DNA from: Natrinema marinum
GTDB taxonomy: Archaea; Halobacteriota; Halobacteria; Halobacteriales; Natrialbaceae
DNA length: 64,000 nt
Assembly (NCBI RefSeq): GCF_024296685.1
Contig: NZ_CP100763.1
Span: forward strand, 930,001 to 994,000
Reading direction: 5' to 3'
A program made the translations under genes and the position numbers. Shown in pieces: positions 52,326 through 62,293 of the stretch; the first letter of the stretch is position 1; every line of letters starts with the position of its first letter. The notes beneath the pieces are model-generated. The model saw only the letters and a program-made list of their open reading frames with translations. It did no database searches and was not told the DNA's origin.

Positions 52326-52721
52326 ATGAGCGGGACACGATCCGCCGACGATGCATCGGTACTGGTCGAACGGGCGGCCGGACTCACCGCCGTGCTGGGG
52401 GCGTTCATCATGGTGTCGGCGCCGATATTCACAATTACCGACTTCATGGGGCTCCAGAACGTCCTCGCCGGTGGCGCGGTCGCGTTCGTCGCTGCGCTCC
52501 ACGCCTACTGGACCAGCGAGAAGGAGCCAAGCATCGTTCTCGCGGTGATTCTCCTGTTGCTCGGTGTCTGGATCGCGGCGGCACCGTTCGTTCTCGGCGT
52601 CGACCGCGCGCTGGTGGTCGGGATCAACAGTCTCGGTGGGGCGATCATCGCGATCCTGTCGATCGTCAGTGCCTACGGTAGCGTCCGAGCATCGGGTAGC
52701 ACGACGCCCTCGAGCGCGTAA
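52326..52721 (+). CDS. SPW-repeat-like membrane protein
   Basis: A 131-aa protein with four hydrophobic segments. The paired pattern (LGAFIMVSAPIF... and LLGVWIAAAPFVLG...) resembles the duplicated SPW repeat of small bacterial and archaeal membrane proteins. Function unknown. Start at the ATG at 52326 (MSGTRSADDASV); an in-frame ATG twelve codons earlier lies in AT-rich DNA that looks like promoter. Confidence 0.7.
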   Translation: MSGTRSADDASVLVERAAGLTAVLGAFIMVSAPIFTITDFMGLQNVLAGGAVAFVAALHAYWTSEKEPSIVLAVILLLLGVWIAAAPFVLGVDRALVVGINSLGGAIIAILSIVSAYGSVRASGSTTPSSA

Positions 52722-52881
52722 CGACCCTTCCGTCGTCGTCCCCTTTCACGACGGGCCGGAACCACTGTAGCGAATGCGTATCGATCGGTCCGCTTTCGGC
52801 CCGTTCTCGTATCGATCACGACAGTAGTCCGCTCGGCCGACGCGTCCGAGAACGGCGGGGGTGACGGTCCTCGCGGCGCGT

Positions 52882-53871
52882 TCAGACGGCGAAAAAGACG
52901 CCGATCGCCACGAGGATGAACGCGGCTTTCAGACAGACGTTGACGGCGATCACTTTCGCCCCGAACGACGCCCCCCAGATGCCGAACTGGAAGGGGATCG
53001 ATCGCTTGACCGTCCCGATCGTCAGCGAGACCAGACTCCCCACGAGCAGCGTGATCACCGCTTCGTCCGGCGTCAGCACGTCGCCGATCAGGGGGGCGAC
53101 GGTGATCGCGCCCGTCGTCGGGTCGACCAGCGAGACGAGGATCACGGGCACCGCCGCGCTCGGCAGTCCCAGCAGGCCGGCCACCGGTGCCAGCACCGCG
53201 CCCGGATCGTCGATGCCGATCGCCGCGAACGCGTCGAGAATCCACTCGGCGTAGGCGAGCGCGACGAACACCGCGGTGTAGACGACCGTCAGTCGAGGGA
53301 CGATCGAGCGCAACCGCTCGAGCGTGCTGTCGGCGGCGCTGCGGAGCTTTTCACGGGTCGTTCTCGACTCCTCGTCGGGCGTGTCCGGGTCGACGCCGCG
53401 CCGGTCGTACTCGTAGCCACGCAGGAGGACGGCACCGGCAAGCAGGCCGACGACGGTGATCGCCAGTGAGATGCCGGCTCGCGCGCCGACGTACATGAGC
53501 CCGACCTGCAGTCCCAGGATCGGGACGAGGACGGGGCCGTAGTAGGTGAAAATGTGCTGGACGAAGCCGAAGAACGTGTTGATGACGACGGCAACGAGGG
53601 TAGCCCGATCGTCGAGCAGACCGTCCTCGCGGAACTCCGCCAGCATGCCGTAGCCGGCCGTCACCGAGACCGCGTTCGTGAGAACGGCGGTTCCGACCTC
53701 TGGCGGGAGGTTCGCGGGCTCGGTAAGATAGCGGCCGACGCGGGCAACGACCGTGACGAGACCGAACTCCACCGCCAGATTCGCGAGCCCGACGCCCGCG
53801 CCGATCAACAGCGATATCGTCACGACGCGGGGCAGAGCTTCCTCGAGGACGACGGAGACGAGCGACTGCAC
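52882..53871 (-). CDS. Gate-domain (nucleoside-recognition) membrane protein
   Basis: A 329-aa membrane protein with about nine helices in two halves, each carrying a Gate domain as in CNT-related and spore-maturation proteins (TNAVSVTAGYGML and VSLVDPTTGAITVAPLIGD). A charged loop near residues 155-185 separates the halves. Substrate unknown. The GTG at 53871 (VQSLVSVVLEEALP) is chosen, since sequence before it is out of family. Confidence 0.75.
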   Translation of the reverse strand: MQSLVSVVLEEALPRVVTISLLIGAGVGLANLAVEFGLVTVVARVGRYLTEPANLPPEVGTAVLTNAVSVTAGYGMLAEFREDGLLDDRATLVAVVINTFFGFVQHIFTYYGPVLVPILGLQVGLMYVGARAGISLAITVVGLLAGAVLLRGYEYDRRGVDPDTPDEESRTTREKLRSAADSTLERLRSIVPRLTVVYTAVFVALAYAEWILDAFAAIGIDDPGAVLAPVAGLLGLPSAAVPVILVSLVDPTTGAITVAPLIGDVLTPDEAVITLLVGSLVSLTIGTVKRSIPFQFGIWGASFGAKVIAVNVCLKAAFILVAIGVFFAV

Positions 53872-54000
53872 GCGAACCGGTTTGGATTCCTGTGCGAAAT
53901 GTACATCGGATCGGCCGGCGCGGTCCGGCTCCCAGCTGTCGTCCTGTCGCCGATCGAACCGTTCGGATAGCTTTTGGCGCTTCCGCCCATCCGAACGACC

Positions 54001-54594
54001 ATGAGCGACAGCGATGTCCACGTCGCCGCACTCTGTGGCAGCCTTCGCGACGGCAGTCACACTCGGACCGCACTCCAGCGCGCGCTCACGGCCGCCGAAC
54101 GGGCTGGAGCGACCACCGAGTTGCTCGACCTCCGAGAGTACGAGTTGCCGATCTTCGACGCGGACCGGGATCGTGCGGACGCGGGCGACGCCGACGAACT
54201 GGCGGCTCGCGTGCGCGCGGCCGATACGATCCTCCTCGGCTCGCCGATGTACCACGGCTCGTACGCCTCGCCGCTGAAGACCGCGCTCGACTACTGCGGG
54301 TTCGACGAGTTCGAGGACAAGACCGTGGGTCTCCTCGCGGTCGCGGGCGGGGCCTTCCCCGTGACCGCCCTCGAGCATATGCGGTCGGTCTGTCGGGCGC
54401 TGAACGCGTGGGTGATCCCTCACGAAGCCGCGATTCCCAACGCCAGCGCCGCCATCGAGGACGGCGAGTTCACGGATCGAAAACTCGAGAAGCGGGTCGC
54501 CACGTTGGGCCGGCGGGCGGTACAGTACGCCGCCATCGAGCCGGATCCGGACTCCTTCGAGAGCGGTCAGAACGTCGGCGCGCAGGGGCGGTAG
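54001..54594 (+). CDS. NADPH-dependent FMN reductase family protein
   Basis: A 197-aa flavodoxin-like protein. CGSLRDGSHTRTAL is the FMN phosphate loop and GSPMYHGSYASPLKTALD the second FMN-contact segment, as in FMN/azoreductase-type enzymes. It would reduce FMN, quinones or azo compounds with NADPH. It is divergent from the Gate-domain gene and convergent with a membrane protein gene. Confidence 0.88.
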   Translation: MSDSDVHVAALCGSLRDGSHTRTALQRALTAAERAGATTELLDLREYELPIFDADRDRADAGDADELAARVRAADTILLGSPMYHGSYASPLKTALDYCGFDEFEDKTVGLLAVAGGAFPVTALEHMRSVCRALNAWVIPHEAAIPNASAAIEDGEFTDRKLEKRVATLGRRAVQYAAIEPDPDSFESGQNVGAQGR

Positions 54595-54621
54595 CCGGCG
54601 GCCGGTCGCCCGTCGCGAGGG

Positions 54622-55266
54622 TCAGGGCTCGAGGATCCGCTGGAAGCGGCGCTGATGAGCACAGAAGACGAAGACGGCGAAGACGAGGACGGCGATCTGC
54701 AGGGCTTCGATCCGGAGGACGACCGTCGTCGGTCCGAGCGTCAGCGGTGGCGAGGAAGCTCCCCAGTCGACGAACCACGTCGCGACGAGCAGAAACGACG
54801 CGCCGACGGCCATCAACAGCCCCGGCACGACCGGCGTGAACGCGATCCGGTGGTGGGTCGGCTGTCTAAAGACGCGTCGCTCGAGGACGAACTGCCCGGT
54901 GAGCACGCACGCTAGGACGGCGGTTGCGACGACGACGCCGAGGACGCCGCCGAACAGTCGGGCCACGAACAGCCAGACGATCCAGCTAGCGGTGAGCAAG
55001 AGTGCCACGCCTAAGCGACGCGGCTGTAACAGGTCACCGAGCGTGCTGACGGTCGCACCGACGACTCCCGCTCTGAGCAGCGATCCGCAAAAGAGCAGGC
55101 CGAGGCCGGCGAGTGCGGTCGAGGCCGACGGCGAACCGACGATCAAGCCGAACCAGAGTCCGACCGCGACCGATTCGACGACCGCGGCTGATAGCGCGGC
55201 CGTAACGCCCACGACGCGACGGTGGGCCGTTCGGCCGAGCACACCCGGCTGGCGGAGCACGCTCAT
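54622..55266 (-). CDS. predicted membrane protein, unknown
   Basis: A 214-aa protein with five or six hydrophobic segments and short basic loops. I recognise no family. It starts with the ATG at 55266 (MSVLRQPGVLGR) and ends 28 bp from the end of the FMN reductase gene. Confidence 0.65.
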   Translation of the reverse strand: MSVLRQPGVLGRTAHRRVVGVTAALSAAVVESVAVGLWFGLIVGSPSASTALAGLGLLFCGSLLRAGVVGATVSTLGDLLQPRRLGVALLLTASWIVWLFVARLFGGVLGVVVATAVLACVLTGQFVLERRVFRQPTHHRIAFTPVVPGLLMAVGASFLLVATWFVDWGASSPPLTLGPTTVVLRIEALQIAVLVFAVFVFCAHQRRFQRILEP

Positions 55267-55705
55267 ATCCGTTCCCGTTTCGGTGGCATCCCTTTCGTTA
55301 TGGAACGCATTCTGTCTCGCCGAGGGGGCACTCGTCTTGCCCCGAGGTTTTATAGTGCGAAAACCATCCCTTTGTATCGCCGCTGCTTACCCTCGGTCGA
55401 GACGAGTACCGAGCGCTGGCGTCGGTCGGTCCGACCCGCGGTCCGTCCTCTCTCGCATCCACGAACGCAGGTGTCGCAGCGAGCCATCGCGACTCGAGTA
55501 GACGGCGATTGATTCGGGACACTCCGTGCTCCTCGTTCCGTCGGGTGTCACACCGCGCCGGCCCCGTCCGTCCGGGTGATCGCGGGTAAACATCTCGTTT
55601 GAACCGACTTTTCGCCGGTTAGGACGGGAATAACGTCCGTGGAGTCGCTTCCCCTCTCAGAAACGGTGAATAGAACTATGTATGGTGGTGTGGTCGTGGC
55701 GGATT
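55267..55705. other. intergenic space with a TATA-like signal
   Basis: About 439 bp. A GTTTTATAG stretch near 55346-55354 and AACTATGTATGG (55674-55685) are the AT-rich signals; the second is about 28 bp before the ATG at 55706. I see no RNA gene or trustworthy reading frame in between. Confidence 0.45.
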
Positions 55706-56260
55706 ATGCCCGAGATGGAACAACAGGACAGGACGCTGTCGGAGCTTATCGTCAAGGAAGCGGTCGAACGCGGCATGGACTCCCCGATGCGTGAATCGAT
55801 TCTCGAAGCCGTCGAAGAGTCGGGGGAGGCCAGCTCTGGCGGCCGGCTTCCGCTTGCGGGAGCGCTGTTCGGCCTCGGCGCGGCCGTCGGCTTCCTCGCC
55901 GGTCGACAGTCCGAACTCCAGGAGACATCGATCGAGGATATCGAGGAGCCGGAAATCATCGAGGACGTACGCGAGACGGCCCAGGAAGCCACCGAGACGG
56001 ATGAGGTCGATGTCGAAACGGACTCCGGGTCGCGACTGCCGCGAGCCTTACTCGCGCTGGGCGTCCTCGCCGGCGCTGTCTTCCTCCGGCGTCGCCTCTC
56101 GAGTAGCGACGAGGAGGAGTGGGAACCGATCGAGGAGTTCGAACCGGCCACGGGCGCCGACACCGACGAGGAGTTCGGCGACATGGGAGAGGAAGATGTC
56201 GAGGACGTCGGGGAGATGGACGGCGAGCCCGAAGAACTCGGCGACGAGCCCGAGGAATAA
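55706..56260 (+). CDS. acidic membrane protein with two hydrophobic segments
   Basis: A 184-aa protein starting MPEMEQQDRTLSE. Two hydrophobic segments (about 50-67 and 112-128) separate three acidic regions; the C-terminus is almost all Glu and Asp. Proteins of this plan are frequent in haloarchaea and have no known role. An in-frame ATG eight codons upstream is less likely, since the TATA-like signal overlaps it. A hairpin terminator follows at once. Confidence 0.65.
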   Translation: MPEMEQQDRTLSELIVKEAVERGMDSPMRESILEAVEESGEASSGGRLPLAGALFGLGAAVGFLAGRQSELQETSIEDIEEPEIIEDVRETAQEATETDEVDVETDSGSRLPRALLALGVLAGAVFLRRRLSSSDEEEWEPIEEFEPATGADTDEEFGDMGEEDVEDVGEMDGEPEELGDEPEE

Positions 56261-56262
56261 GG

Positions 56263-56281
56263 GCCCGCTCGCGCGGGCTTT
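56263..56281 (+). terminator. short hairpin terminator
   Basis: GCCCGC (56263-56268), loop TCGC, GCGGGC (56273-56278), then TTT. It begins two bases after the stop codon of the acidic membrane protein gene. Confidence 0.6.
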
Positions 56282-56399
56282 GCGTAGCAACGTCGTCGAT
56301 ACCGTCCGTTCTACCCGCTGTCAGAGGGGAGCCCGGAGACGAGCGCCCGGCGTAGCGCTGACGAAGGAGCTAAGGGAGCCACGCCGACAGGTGCATTCA

Positions 56400-57452
56400 A
56401 TGGAGACGACCCACCGCGTGTTCGTCGGCGACGCTCGCGATCTCGCCGAGGTAGCGGACGGCTCCGTCGAACTCGTCGTCACGTCCCCGCCGTATCCGAT
56501 GATCGAGATGTGGGACGACCTCTTCACCGAACTCGATCCCGCCATCGGCGACGCGCTGGCGTCCGGGAACGGTCGCGGCGCGTTCGAGGCGATGCATGCC
56601 CAACTCGAGCGCGTCTGGGACGAACTCGAGCGGGTGGTAGTCGACGGCGGGATCGCCTGCGTCAACGTGGGCGATGCGACCCGCTCGGTCGACGGCAGTT
56701 TTCGGGTCTATCAGAATCACGCCCGCATCCTCGAGGCGTTCGAAGAGCGCGGGTTCGAGCCGTTGCCGGACGTGCTCTGGCGCAAGCCGGCCAACAGCGC
56801 GGCCAAGTTCATGGGTAGTGGAATGATCCCGCCGAACGCCTACGTCACGCTGGAGCACGAGTACGTCCTGATCTTTCGGAAGGGGGAAGTGAGCCGCACG
56901 TTCGAGCCGCGAGCCGACCGGCGGTACGAGGCGGCTTACTTCTGGGAGGAGCGAAACCGCTGGTTCTCGGACGTCTGGACCGACGTGACGGGCGAGCTAC
57001 AGACGATCGATATCGTCGACGACGAACTCCGGGAGCGCTCGGCGGCCTATCCCCTCGAGATTCCCTATCGCTTGATCTGTATGTACTCGGCGTACGGCGA
57101 CACCGTCCTCGATCCGTTCTGGGGGACCGGGACGACCACGCTCGCGGCCATGTGCGCCGGCCGCCACTCGGTCGGCGTCGAACTTCAGGACGCCCTGCTC
57201 GAGCTCTTCGACGAGCAGATCGACGAGGTGCCTCCGCTGTCGCGGTCGGTCGGTCGCGCGCGCCTCGAGCGCCATCGCTCGTTCGTCGACCGCCGTCGGG
57301 CGGAGGGCAAGTCCCTGGAGTACGACGCCGAGCACTACGAGACGCCGGTCGTAACGAAGATGGAACGGGGGATCCGGCTCCGCGAAGTGCGGTCGATCGA
57401 CCGTACCGACGACGGCTATCTGGTCGACCACGCGCCCCTCTCCGCCGAGTGA
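56400..57452 (+). CDS. zim: DNA amino-methyltransferase (beta class), probable CTAG enzyme Zim
   Basis: A 350-aa methyltransferase. Motif IV reads TSPPYPMIE near the N-terminus and motif I FWGTGTTTLAA near the C-terminus, the beta-class order of N4-cytosine and N6-adenine methylases. No restriction gene or target-recognition partner is nearby, so it is an orphan. The text METTHRVFVGDARDLAEVADGS and the long segment around NSAAKFMGSGMIPPNAYVT match what I recall of haloarchaeal Zim, the m4C methylase of CTAG; that identity is from memory and should be treated as probable. Start: ATG at 56400. Confidence 0.75.
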   Translation: METTHRVFVGDARDLAEVADGSVELVVTSPPYPMIEMWDDLFTELDPAIGDALASGNGRGAFEAMHAQLERVWDELERVVVDGGIACVNVGDATRSVDGSFRVYQNHARILEAFEERGFEPLPDVLWRKPANSAAKFMGSGMIPPNAYVTLEHEYVLIFRKGEVSRTFEPRADRRYEAAYFWEERNRWFSDVWTDVTGELQTIDIVDDELRERSAAYPLEIPYRLICMYSAYGDTVLDPFWGTGTTTLAAMCAGRHSVGVELQDALLELFDEQIDEVPPLSRSVGRARLERHRSFVDRRRAEGKSLEYDAEHYETPVVTKMERGIRLREVRSIDRTDDGYLVDHAPLSAE

Positions 57453-57583
57453 TGCGCCCTTCACCTCTGCCTGACGCGGCTCGAGCTCGGGGTCGTTCGA
57501 GGGATATCGTATCTCTGACCAGTTCCGACCGCTGAAACTGAAATCGACGCGACCTTTTTACCTGTGCCGACCGCAGCAGAGGT

Positions 57584-60500
57584 ATGGTTCGCGGTCTCGA
57601 GGAGTCCGAAGCGATTCCAGTATCCGTCCTCGCCGTCGGCTCGTCGGAGTGGATCCGAACGGCGACGGCGGGGCTCACCGACAGATCGGTGACCGTGTTC
57701 GAATCCGTGGCGACCGCAGCCGAGGTGACGACGGAGCGGCTGGACGCAGCCGACTGCGTCCTGACGGACGACCGGGACGTGCTCGCGGCCGTCGACGGGG
57801 CGTGTCCGACCGTCTACGCCGTCGATCCGGCGGCCGACGAGTCGATCGACCGGCTCCGCAGCGACGGGGCCGACGATGTGGTCGCCAAGACAACCATTCG
57901 GGAGCCGCCGCTGCTGGCCCATCGGCTTCGGCAGACGGTTCGGTTCGCGTCGGCACAGTCGGCGACCGATCGCGATGCGGAGTGGTATCAGACGCTGATC
58001 GAACAGTCCTCGGACCTGCTCGTCGTCATCGACGAGACCGGCACCATCACGTACGTCAGCCCGGCGGTCGAACGCGTCGGCGGGTTCGATCGAGACGAGC
58101 TGTACGGCTCGCACATCCTCGAGTACGTCCACCCGGACGACGAGGGATCCGTGACCGACGAGTTCGACGCCGTCCAGTCGGGGGGGATCGGGACGACCCG
58201 ATCGGTCGAGTACAAGTGCCAGCACGCGGACGGTTCCTGGTACGTTCACAAGGCCGCCCTGACGAACCGACTCGACGACGGACTCGTCGACGGCGTCATC
58301 GCCTCTATTCGTGATATCACCGAGTATCACCGAATCGAACAGGAGTTGACCGAATCGTTCAAGCGGGTGACCGACGCGTTCTACGCGCTCGATCGGGACT
58401 GGCGCTTTACGTACGTCAACGACCGTGCGCTCGAGTTGCTCGATATCGAGCGATCGGAGCTACTCGGACGGAAGATCCTCGACTTCTTCCCCGAGATGGA
58501 GGGGACGCAGTTCCAGGCGAGCGCCCTCGAGGCGATGGACGAGCAGGAGCCGAAGACGATCGAGGCGTACTTCGAGTCCTACGACGTGTGGATCGAAGCC
58601 CGGATCTACCCCTCGCCGTCGGGAATCTCGGTCTACTGGCGGGACGTGACCGACCGCGTCGAGCGCGATCAGGATCTGGCAGAGCGAACGGAGCGGTTAC
58701 AGACGCTGGTCGAGAACGTCCCCGTCGTCCTGTTCGTTCTCGACGAGGACGGAACGGTAACGCTCCTCGAGGGACGCGGCCTGAAGAACCTCGACGCCGA
58801 CTCCACGGAGGCCGTCGGAACGTCGTTTTTCGATATCCTCGAGGGCTACCCCGAGGTCTGTGCGAACGCGAGGGCGGCACTCGACGGCGAGCAGATCCAC
58901 TCCCAGAGTCGCGTCGACGACCAATTTTTCGAGACCTGGTACCGGCCGATCGTCGACGACGGCGAGGTCGACCGCGTGATCGGGGTCGCCAGCGATATCA
59001 CCGAACGGGTCCAGTATCAGGAGACGCTCAACGCTCTTCACGAGGCGAGCAGCCACCTGCTGGCCGTCGAATCGAAGCAGGCCGCCTGTGAGTACATCGT
59101 CGACGTCGCGACCGACGTCCTCGACCTCGACAGCGTGGTCTACCGGTTCGACGACCGGAACAACGAACTCGAGCCGGCGGCGTACTCGCAGACGATCGAG
59201 TCGGGGTTCGGCTCGCCGCCGCGGCTCGGACCGAACGACAGCATCGCCTGGGAGACGTTCGTCACCGGAGAAGCCTCGGTCTTCGACGATATCAGGACCG
59301 AAGACGCCGTCTACGACGAGGCGACGGCCGCCCGAAGCGGACTGTACGTCCCGCTTGGCGAACACGGCGTCCTCGTCGCGCTCTCGACCGAGGTCAGCCG
59401 ATACGACACCGACACCGTTGAACTCGCACAGCTGTTCGCGACGGCGGCGGAAGCGGCGCTCGATCGGATCGGCCGGACTCGCCGCCTCCACGACCGCGAA
59501 CGCGAACTCAAGCGACAGAACCGCCACCTCGAGCGGGTCAACGACGCCAACGAGGTGCGCCAGGAGATCGAACAGCTTCTCCTCATGGCCGACTCCCGCG
59601 CCGAGATCGAACGCGGTGTTCCCGAACGCCTCGCCGAGCTCGAGGCGTGTTCGATGGCCTGGATCGGCGAGCCCGACCCGAGCGGCAACCAACTGCAGGC
59701 GCGGTCCCACGCCGGACTCAACCGCGGCTACCTCGACGCGGTGACGGTGACGACCGTCGACGAGTCGGCCGCCGAACCGACTGGGCAGGCGGCCCGGACG
59801 CGGACCCCAGTCTCCGTCGCGAACGTCGCGGAGTCGGTCCACGACGGCGAGTGGCGCGGGACGGCGCTGTCGCGGAACTTCCAGTCGGTGTACGCGGTGC
59901 CGCTCGTCTACGACGGATTCCTCTACGGCGTGCTCTCGATCTACGGCGACGAGCGCAACGCGTTCGACGAGACGCTCCGCGAGACTCTGGCGGAACTCGG
60001 CGAGACGATCGCCTACGCGATCGACGCCGTCAAGCGCAAGAACGCGCTGCTGGGCGACAACCGGACCGAGGTGGAACTCGAGGTTGGGGCCGACGCGACG
60101 CTGTGTCGGCTCGCCGCCCACCTCGGCGAACCCGTGACCTACGAGGGGGCGACGATGCTGGCCGACGGGTCGCAACTCGTTTTCGCCGCCGTCGAGGGGC
60201 CGGCTGACGACGTGGCCGAGGCCGTCGATCACGCGATTCTCGAGGGGATTAGCGACCTGTCGACGATCGCCGAGCACGAGGGCGAGACGTTGCTCCAGCT
60301 TCGACTGAGCGATGCGTTTCTGGGGTCGATCGTCGATACGCACGGCGCGCGATTGCGGGAGTTCGTTGCCGACGAATCGGACGGCCGCGCGATCATCGAG
60401 GTCCCCGACGCGGTCGAGATCCGCGAGGTCCTCTCCGGCGTCAATCGCAGCGGGCCGTCGGTATCGATGGTCGCCCGGCGCGAGCAGGCGACCGACGATC

Positions 60501-60742
60501 GCTCGACGCTCAGCGGTCCCGCGCGCAACGCGTTACTCGAGACGTTCACTGACCGCCAGCGCGAAGTCGTACAGACGGCCTACCACGGCGGCTTCTTCGA
60601 GTGGCCGCGACAGGCGACCGGCGAGGAGGTCGCCGACTCGCTGGCGATTTCCTCCCCGGCCTTTCACAAGCACGTTCGGTCCGCAGAGCGGAAACTGTTC
60701 GCGGCGCTGTTCGAGGGATCGGCCGCCGCCGGGGTTAACTGA
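57584..60742 (+). CDS. PAS/GAF sensor-regulator with bat-type HTH_10
   Basis: A 1052-aa cytoplasmic regulator. Order: an N-terminal receiver-like domain (about 10-125), three PAS domains (about 135-250, 260-370 and 380-490; the first starts YQTLIEQSSDLLVVIDETG), two GAF domains (about 495-640 and 680-840), a linker domain, and a C-terminal HTH_10 (LLETFTDRQREVVQTAYHGG, about 985-1045). This is the plan of the bacterio-opsin activator Bat. The N-terminal domain lacks a clear phospho-acceptor Asp pattern. A CTTTTTACC box is 28 bp before the ATG at 57584. It probably senses light, oxygen or redox; target genes are unknown. Confidence 0.9.
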   Translation: MVRGLEESEAIPVSVLAVGSSEWIRTATAGLTDRSVTVFESVATAAEVTTERLDAADCVLTDDRDVLAAVDGACPTVYAVDPAADESIDRLRSDGADDVVAKTTIREPPLLAHRLRQTVRFASAQSATDRDAEWYQTLIEQSSDLLVVIDETGTITYVSPAVERVGGFDRDELYGSHILEYVHPDDEGSVTDEFDAVQSGGIGTTRSVEYKCQHADGSWYVHKAALTNRLDDGLVDGVIASIRDITEYHRIEQELTESFKRVTDAFYALDRDWRFTYVNDRALELLDIERSELLGRKILDFFPEMEGTQFQASALEAMDEQEPKTIEAYFESYDVWIEARIYPSPSGISVYWRDVTDRVERDQDLAERTERLQTLVENVPVVLFVLDEDGTVTLLEGRGLKNLDADSTEAVGTSFFDILEGYPEVCANARAALDGEQIHSQSRVDDQFFETWYRPIVDDGEVDRVIGVASDITERVQYQETLNALHEASSHLLAVESKQAACEYIVDVATDVLDLDSVVYRFDDRNNELEPAAYSQTIESGFGSPPRLGPNDSIAWETFVTGEASVFDDIRTEDAVYDEATAARSGLYVPLGEHGVLVALSTEVSRYDTDTVELAQLFATAAEAALDRIGRTRRLHDRERELKRQNRHLERVNDANEVRQEIEQLLLMADSRAEIERGVPERLAELEACSMAWIGEPDPSGNQLQARSHAGLNRGYLDAVTVTTVDESAAEPTGQAARTRTPVSVANVAESVHDGEWRGTALSRNFQSVYAVPLVYDGFLYGVLSIYGDERNAFDETLRETLAELGETIAYAIDAVKRKNALLGDNRTEVELEVGADATLCRLAAHLGEPVTYEGATMLADGSQLVFAAVEGPADDVAEAVDHAILEGISDLSTIAEHEGETLLQLRLSDAFLGSIVDTHGARLREFVADESDGRAIIEVPDAVEIREVLSGVNRSGPSVSMVARREQATDDRSTLSGPARNALLETFTDRQREVVQTAYHGGFFEWPRQATGEEVADSLAISSPAFHKHVRSAERKLFAALFEGSAAAGVN

Positions 60743-60801
60743 TTAACCACCACCTGAATCGGCTGTTACACAGTTAACGATCAGGCTCTTTGCAACAACT
60801 C

Positions 60802-61152
60802 ATGAAGAGTGGGATGACTTCCCACCGAACGTACTGGGGGTACGTACAACACATGACCGAGATGAGTTCACGATCACCGTCGACCGCGATGGGGGATCAC
60901 TATTCCGTGCAGTATGATAGACTCGACGACGAACCGCTCAGCGTTGCCGTGGCGGACGCCGTCGCAACGTTCCGTAACCAGGATGTAACTGAACTCGAAC
61001 CGCTCCATTACTCGATCAACGCCGACGCACTCGAGCGACTGTTCGAACCGCGGCCCAACGGGCTCCGCTCGAGCGGGTCGATAACGTTCGAGTACAGCGA
61101 CTGTCTCGTGACGATCACCGCCGACGGCGAGATTCGCGTCGAATCAGCCTGA
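60802..61152 (+). CDS. HalOD1 output-domain protein
   Basis: A protein of up to 116 aa whose last 80 residues form a HalOD1 domain (YSVQYDRLDDEPLSVAVADAVA to FEYSDCLVTITADGEI), an output domain found in haloarchaeal signalling. Several ATG codons (60802, 60814, 60853) could start it; I give the first. It follows the large PAS/GAF regulator by about 60 bp on the same strand, so they may share a signal route. Confidence 0.7.
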   Translation: MKSGMTSHRTYWGYVQHMTEMSSRSPSTAMGDHYSVQYDRLDDEPLSVAVADAVATFRNQDVTELEPLHYSINADALERLFEPRPNGLRSSGSITFEYSDCLVTITADGEIRVESA

Positions 61153-61279
61153 CCACCCTGCGACTCGCGGCTCTGCTGATCCGTTCTTTTTCCAGACCGT
61201 CGTTCGGGAGAGCCGCGGTGACCGGTCTCGAATCGCATCATCCCACAGACGTAAGCGCCTCGGCGTCGAACGCCGGGGC

Positions 61280-62161
61280 ATGCTCACTCGGATCCTCGTT
61301 CCGATCGACGGGAGCGACCCCGCGACGGCGGCGCTGGAACACGCACTGGACATCGCCGCCGACGGGGGAGCGACGGTCCACCTGCTCAACGTCGCCGACA
61401 CGAACGAGCCCAGTCTCACGCGACTCGGCGGCGATGTCGTCGATGTCCTCGAGCGAGAGGGTGACGACATCGTCTCGGAGGCTGCCGAACTGGCCGACCG
61501 ACGGAACGTGTCGGTCGTCACCGACGTGGTGCAGGGGGACCCGCGCTCAGTAATCGTCGAGTACGCCACGACCGACGAGTTCGACCTGATCGTGATGGGC
61601 GCTCACGGCCGACGCGGATTGGGCGAGTACGTCCTCGGAAGCGTCACGGACCACGTCGTGAACCGAAGCGACGTGCCGGTGCTGACGGTTCGGCCGACCG
61701 ACGACGGGCCGTCGACCTTCCCCTACGGCGATATCCTGGTGCCGACCGACGGGAGCGAGCACGCGACGGCGGCGCTGGAACTCGGCGTGAGGTTCGCCGC
61801 TCACCACGGCGCGCGATTGCACCTCCTCTCCGTCGTCGACGAACTCCCCGAGGTGGGCGACGCCGGATCGGCACAGCTCTCCGACCAACTCGAGGCGAAC
61901 GTCCAGGGAGTCTTAGACGAGGCGGAGGGTATCGCCAGAGAGGGCGGCATCGAGGAGGTGACGACCACGCTCGCGACCGGCTCGATGCCGCGAGAGGTCA
62001 CGTCCTACGCCGACGCGGAGGGGATCGATCTCATCGTGATGGGAACGCACGGTCACACCGGACTCGATCGACACCTGCTCGGCAGCTTTACCGAGCGCGT
62101 GATCCGAACGGCGCCGGTTCCCGTCCTCACGACGACGCGTGCCGACGACCTAGACGACTGA
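61280..62161 (+). CDS. tandem universal stress protein
   Basis: A 293-aa protein with two UspA domains (about 1-140 and 148-290). Each has the ATP-type loop: GAHGRRGLGEYVLGSVTDHV in the first and GTHGHTGLDRHLLGSFTERV in the second, both G-x2-G-x9-G-(S/T). Each half begins ILVPIDGS or ILVPTDGS. Bound nucleotide is likely; role in stress inferred from family. Confidence 0.92.
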   Translation: MLTRILVPIDGSDPATAALEHALDIAADGGATVHLLNVADTNEPSLTRLGGDVVDVLEREGDDIVSEAAELADRRNVSVVTDVVQGDPRSVIVEYATTDEFDLIVMGAHGRRGLGEYVLGSVTDHVVNRSDVPVLTVRPTDDGPSTFPYGDILVPTDGSEHATAALELGVRFAAHHGARLHLLSVVDELPEVGDAGSAQLSDQLEANVQGVLDEAEGIAREGGIEEVTTTLATGSMPREVTSYADAEGIDLIVMGTHGHTGLDRHLLGSFTERVIRTAPVPVLTTTRADDLDD

Positions 62162-62293
62162 ACCGAAACGCGTTCTCGAACCTGATTGTCTCATCGACGG
62201 TGATGTCGTTAGAAAAAGTACTAGTAGCGCGATCCGGAACCGACAAAGGATGATTGCCCAGACGGTGTGCACGTACTCGATGGTGATCGATCC

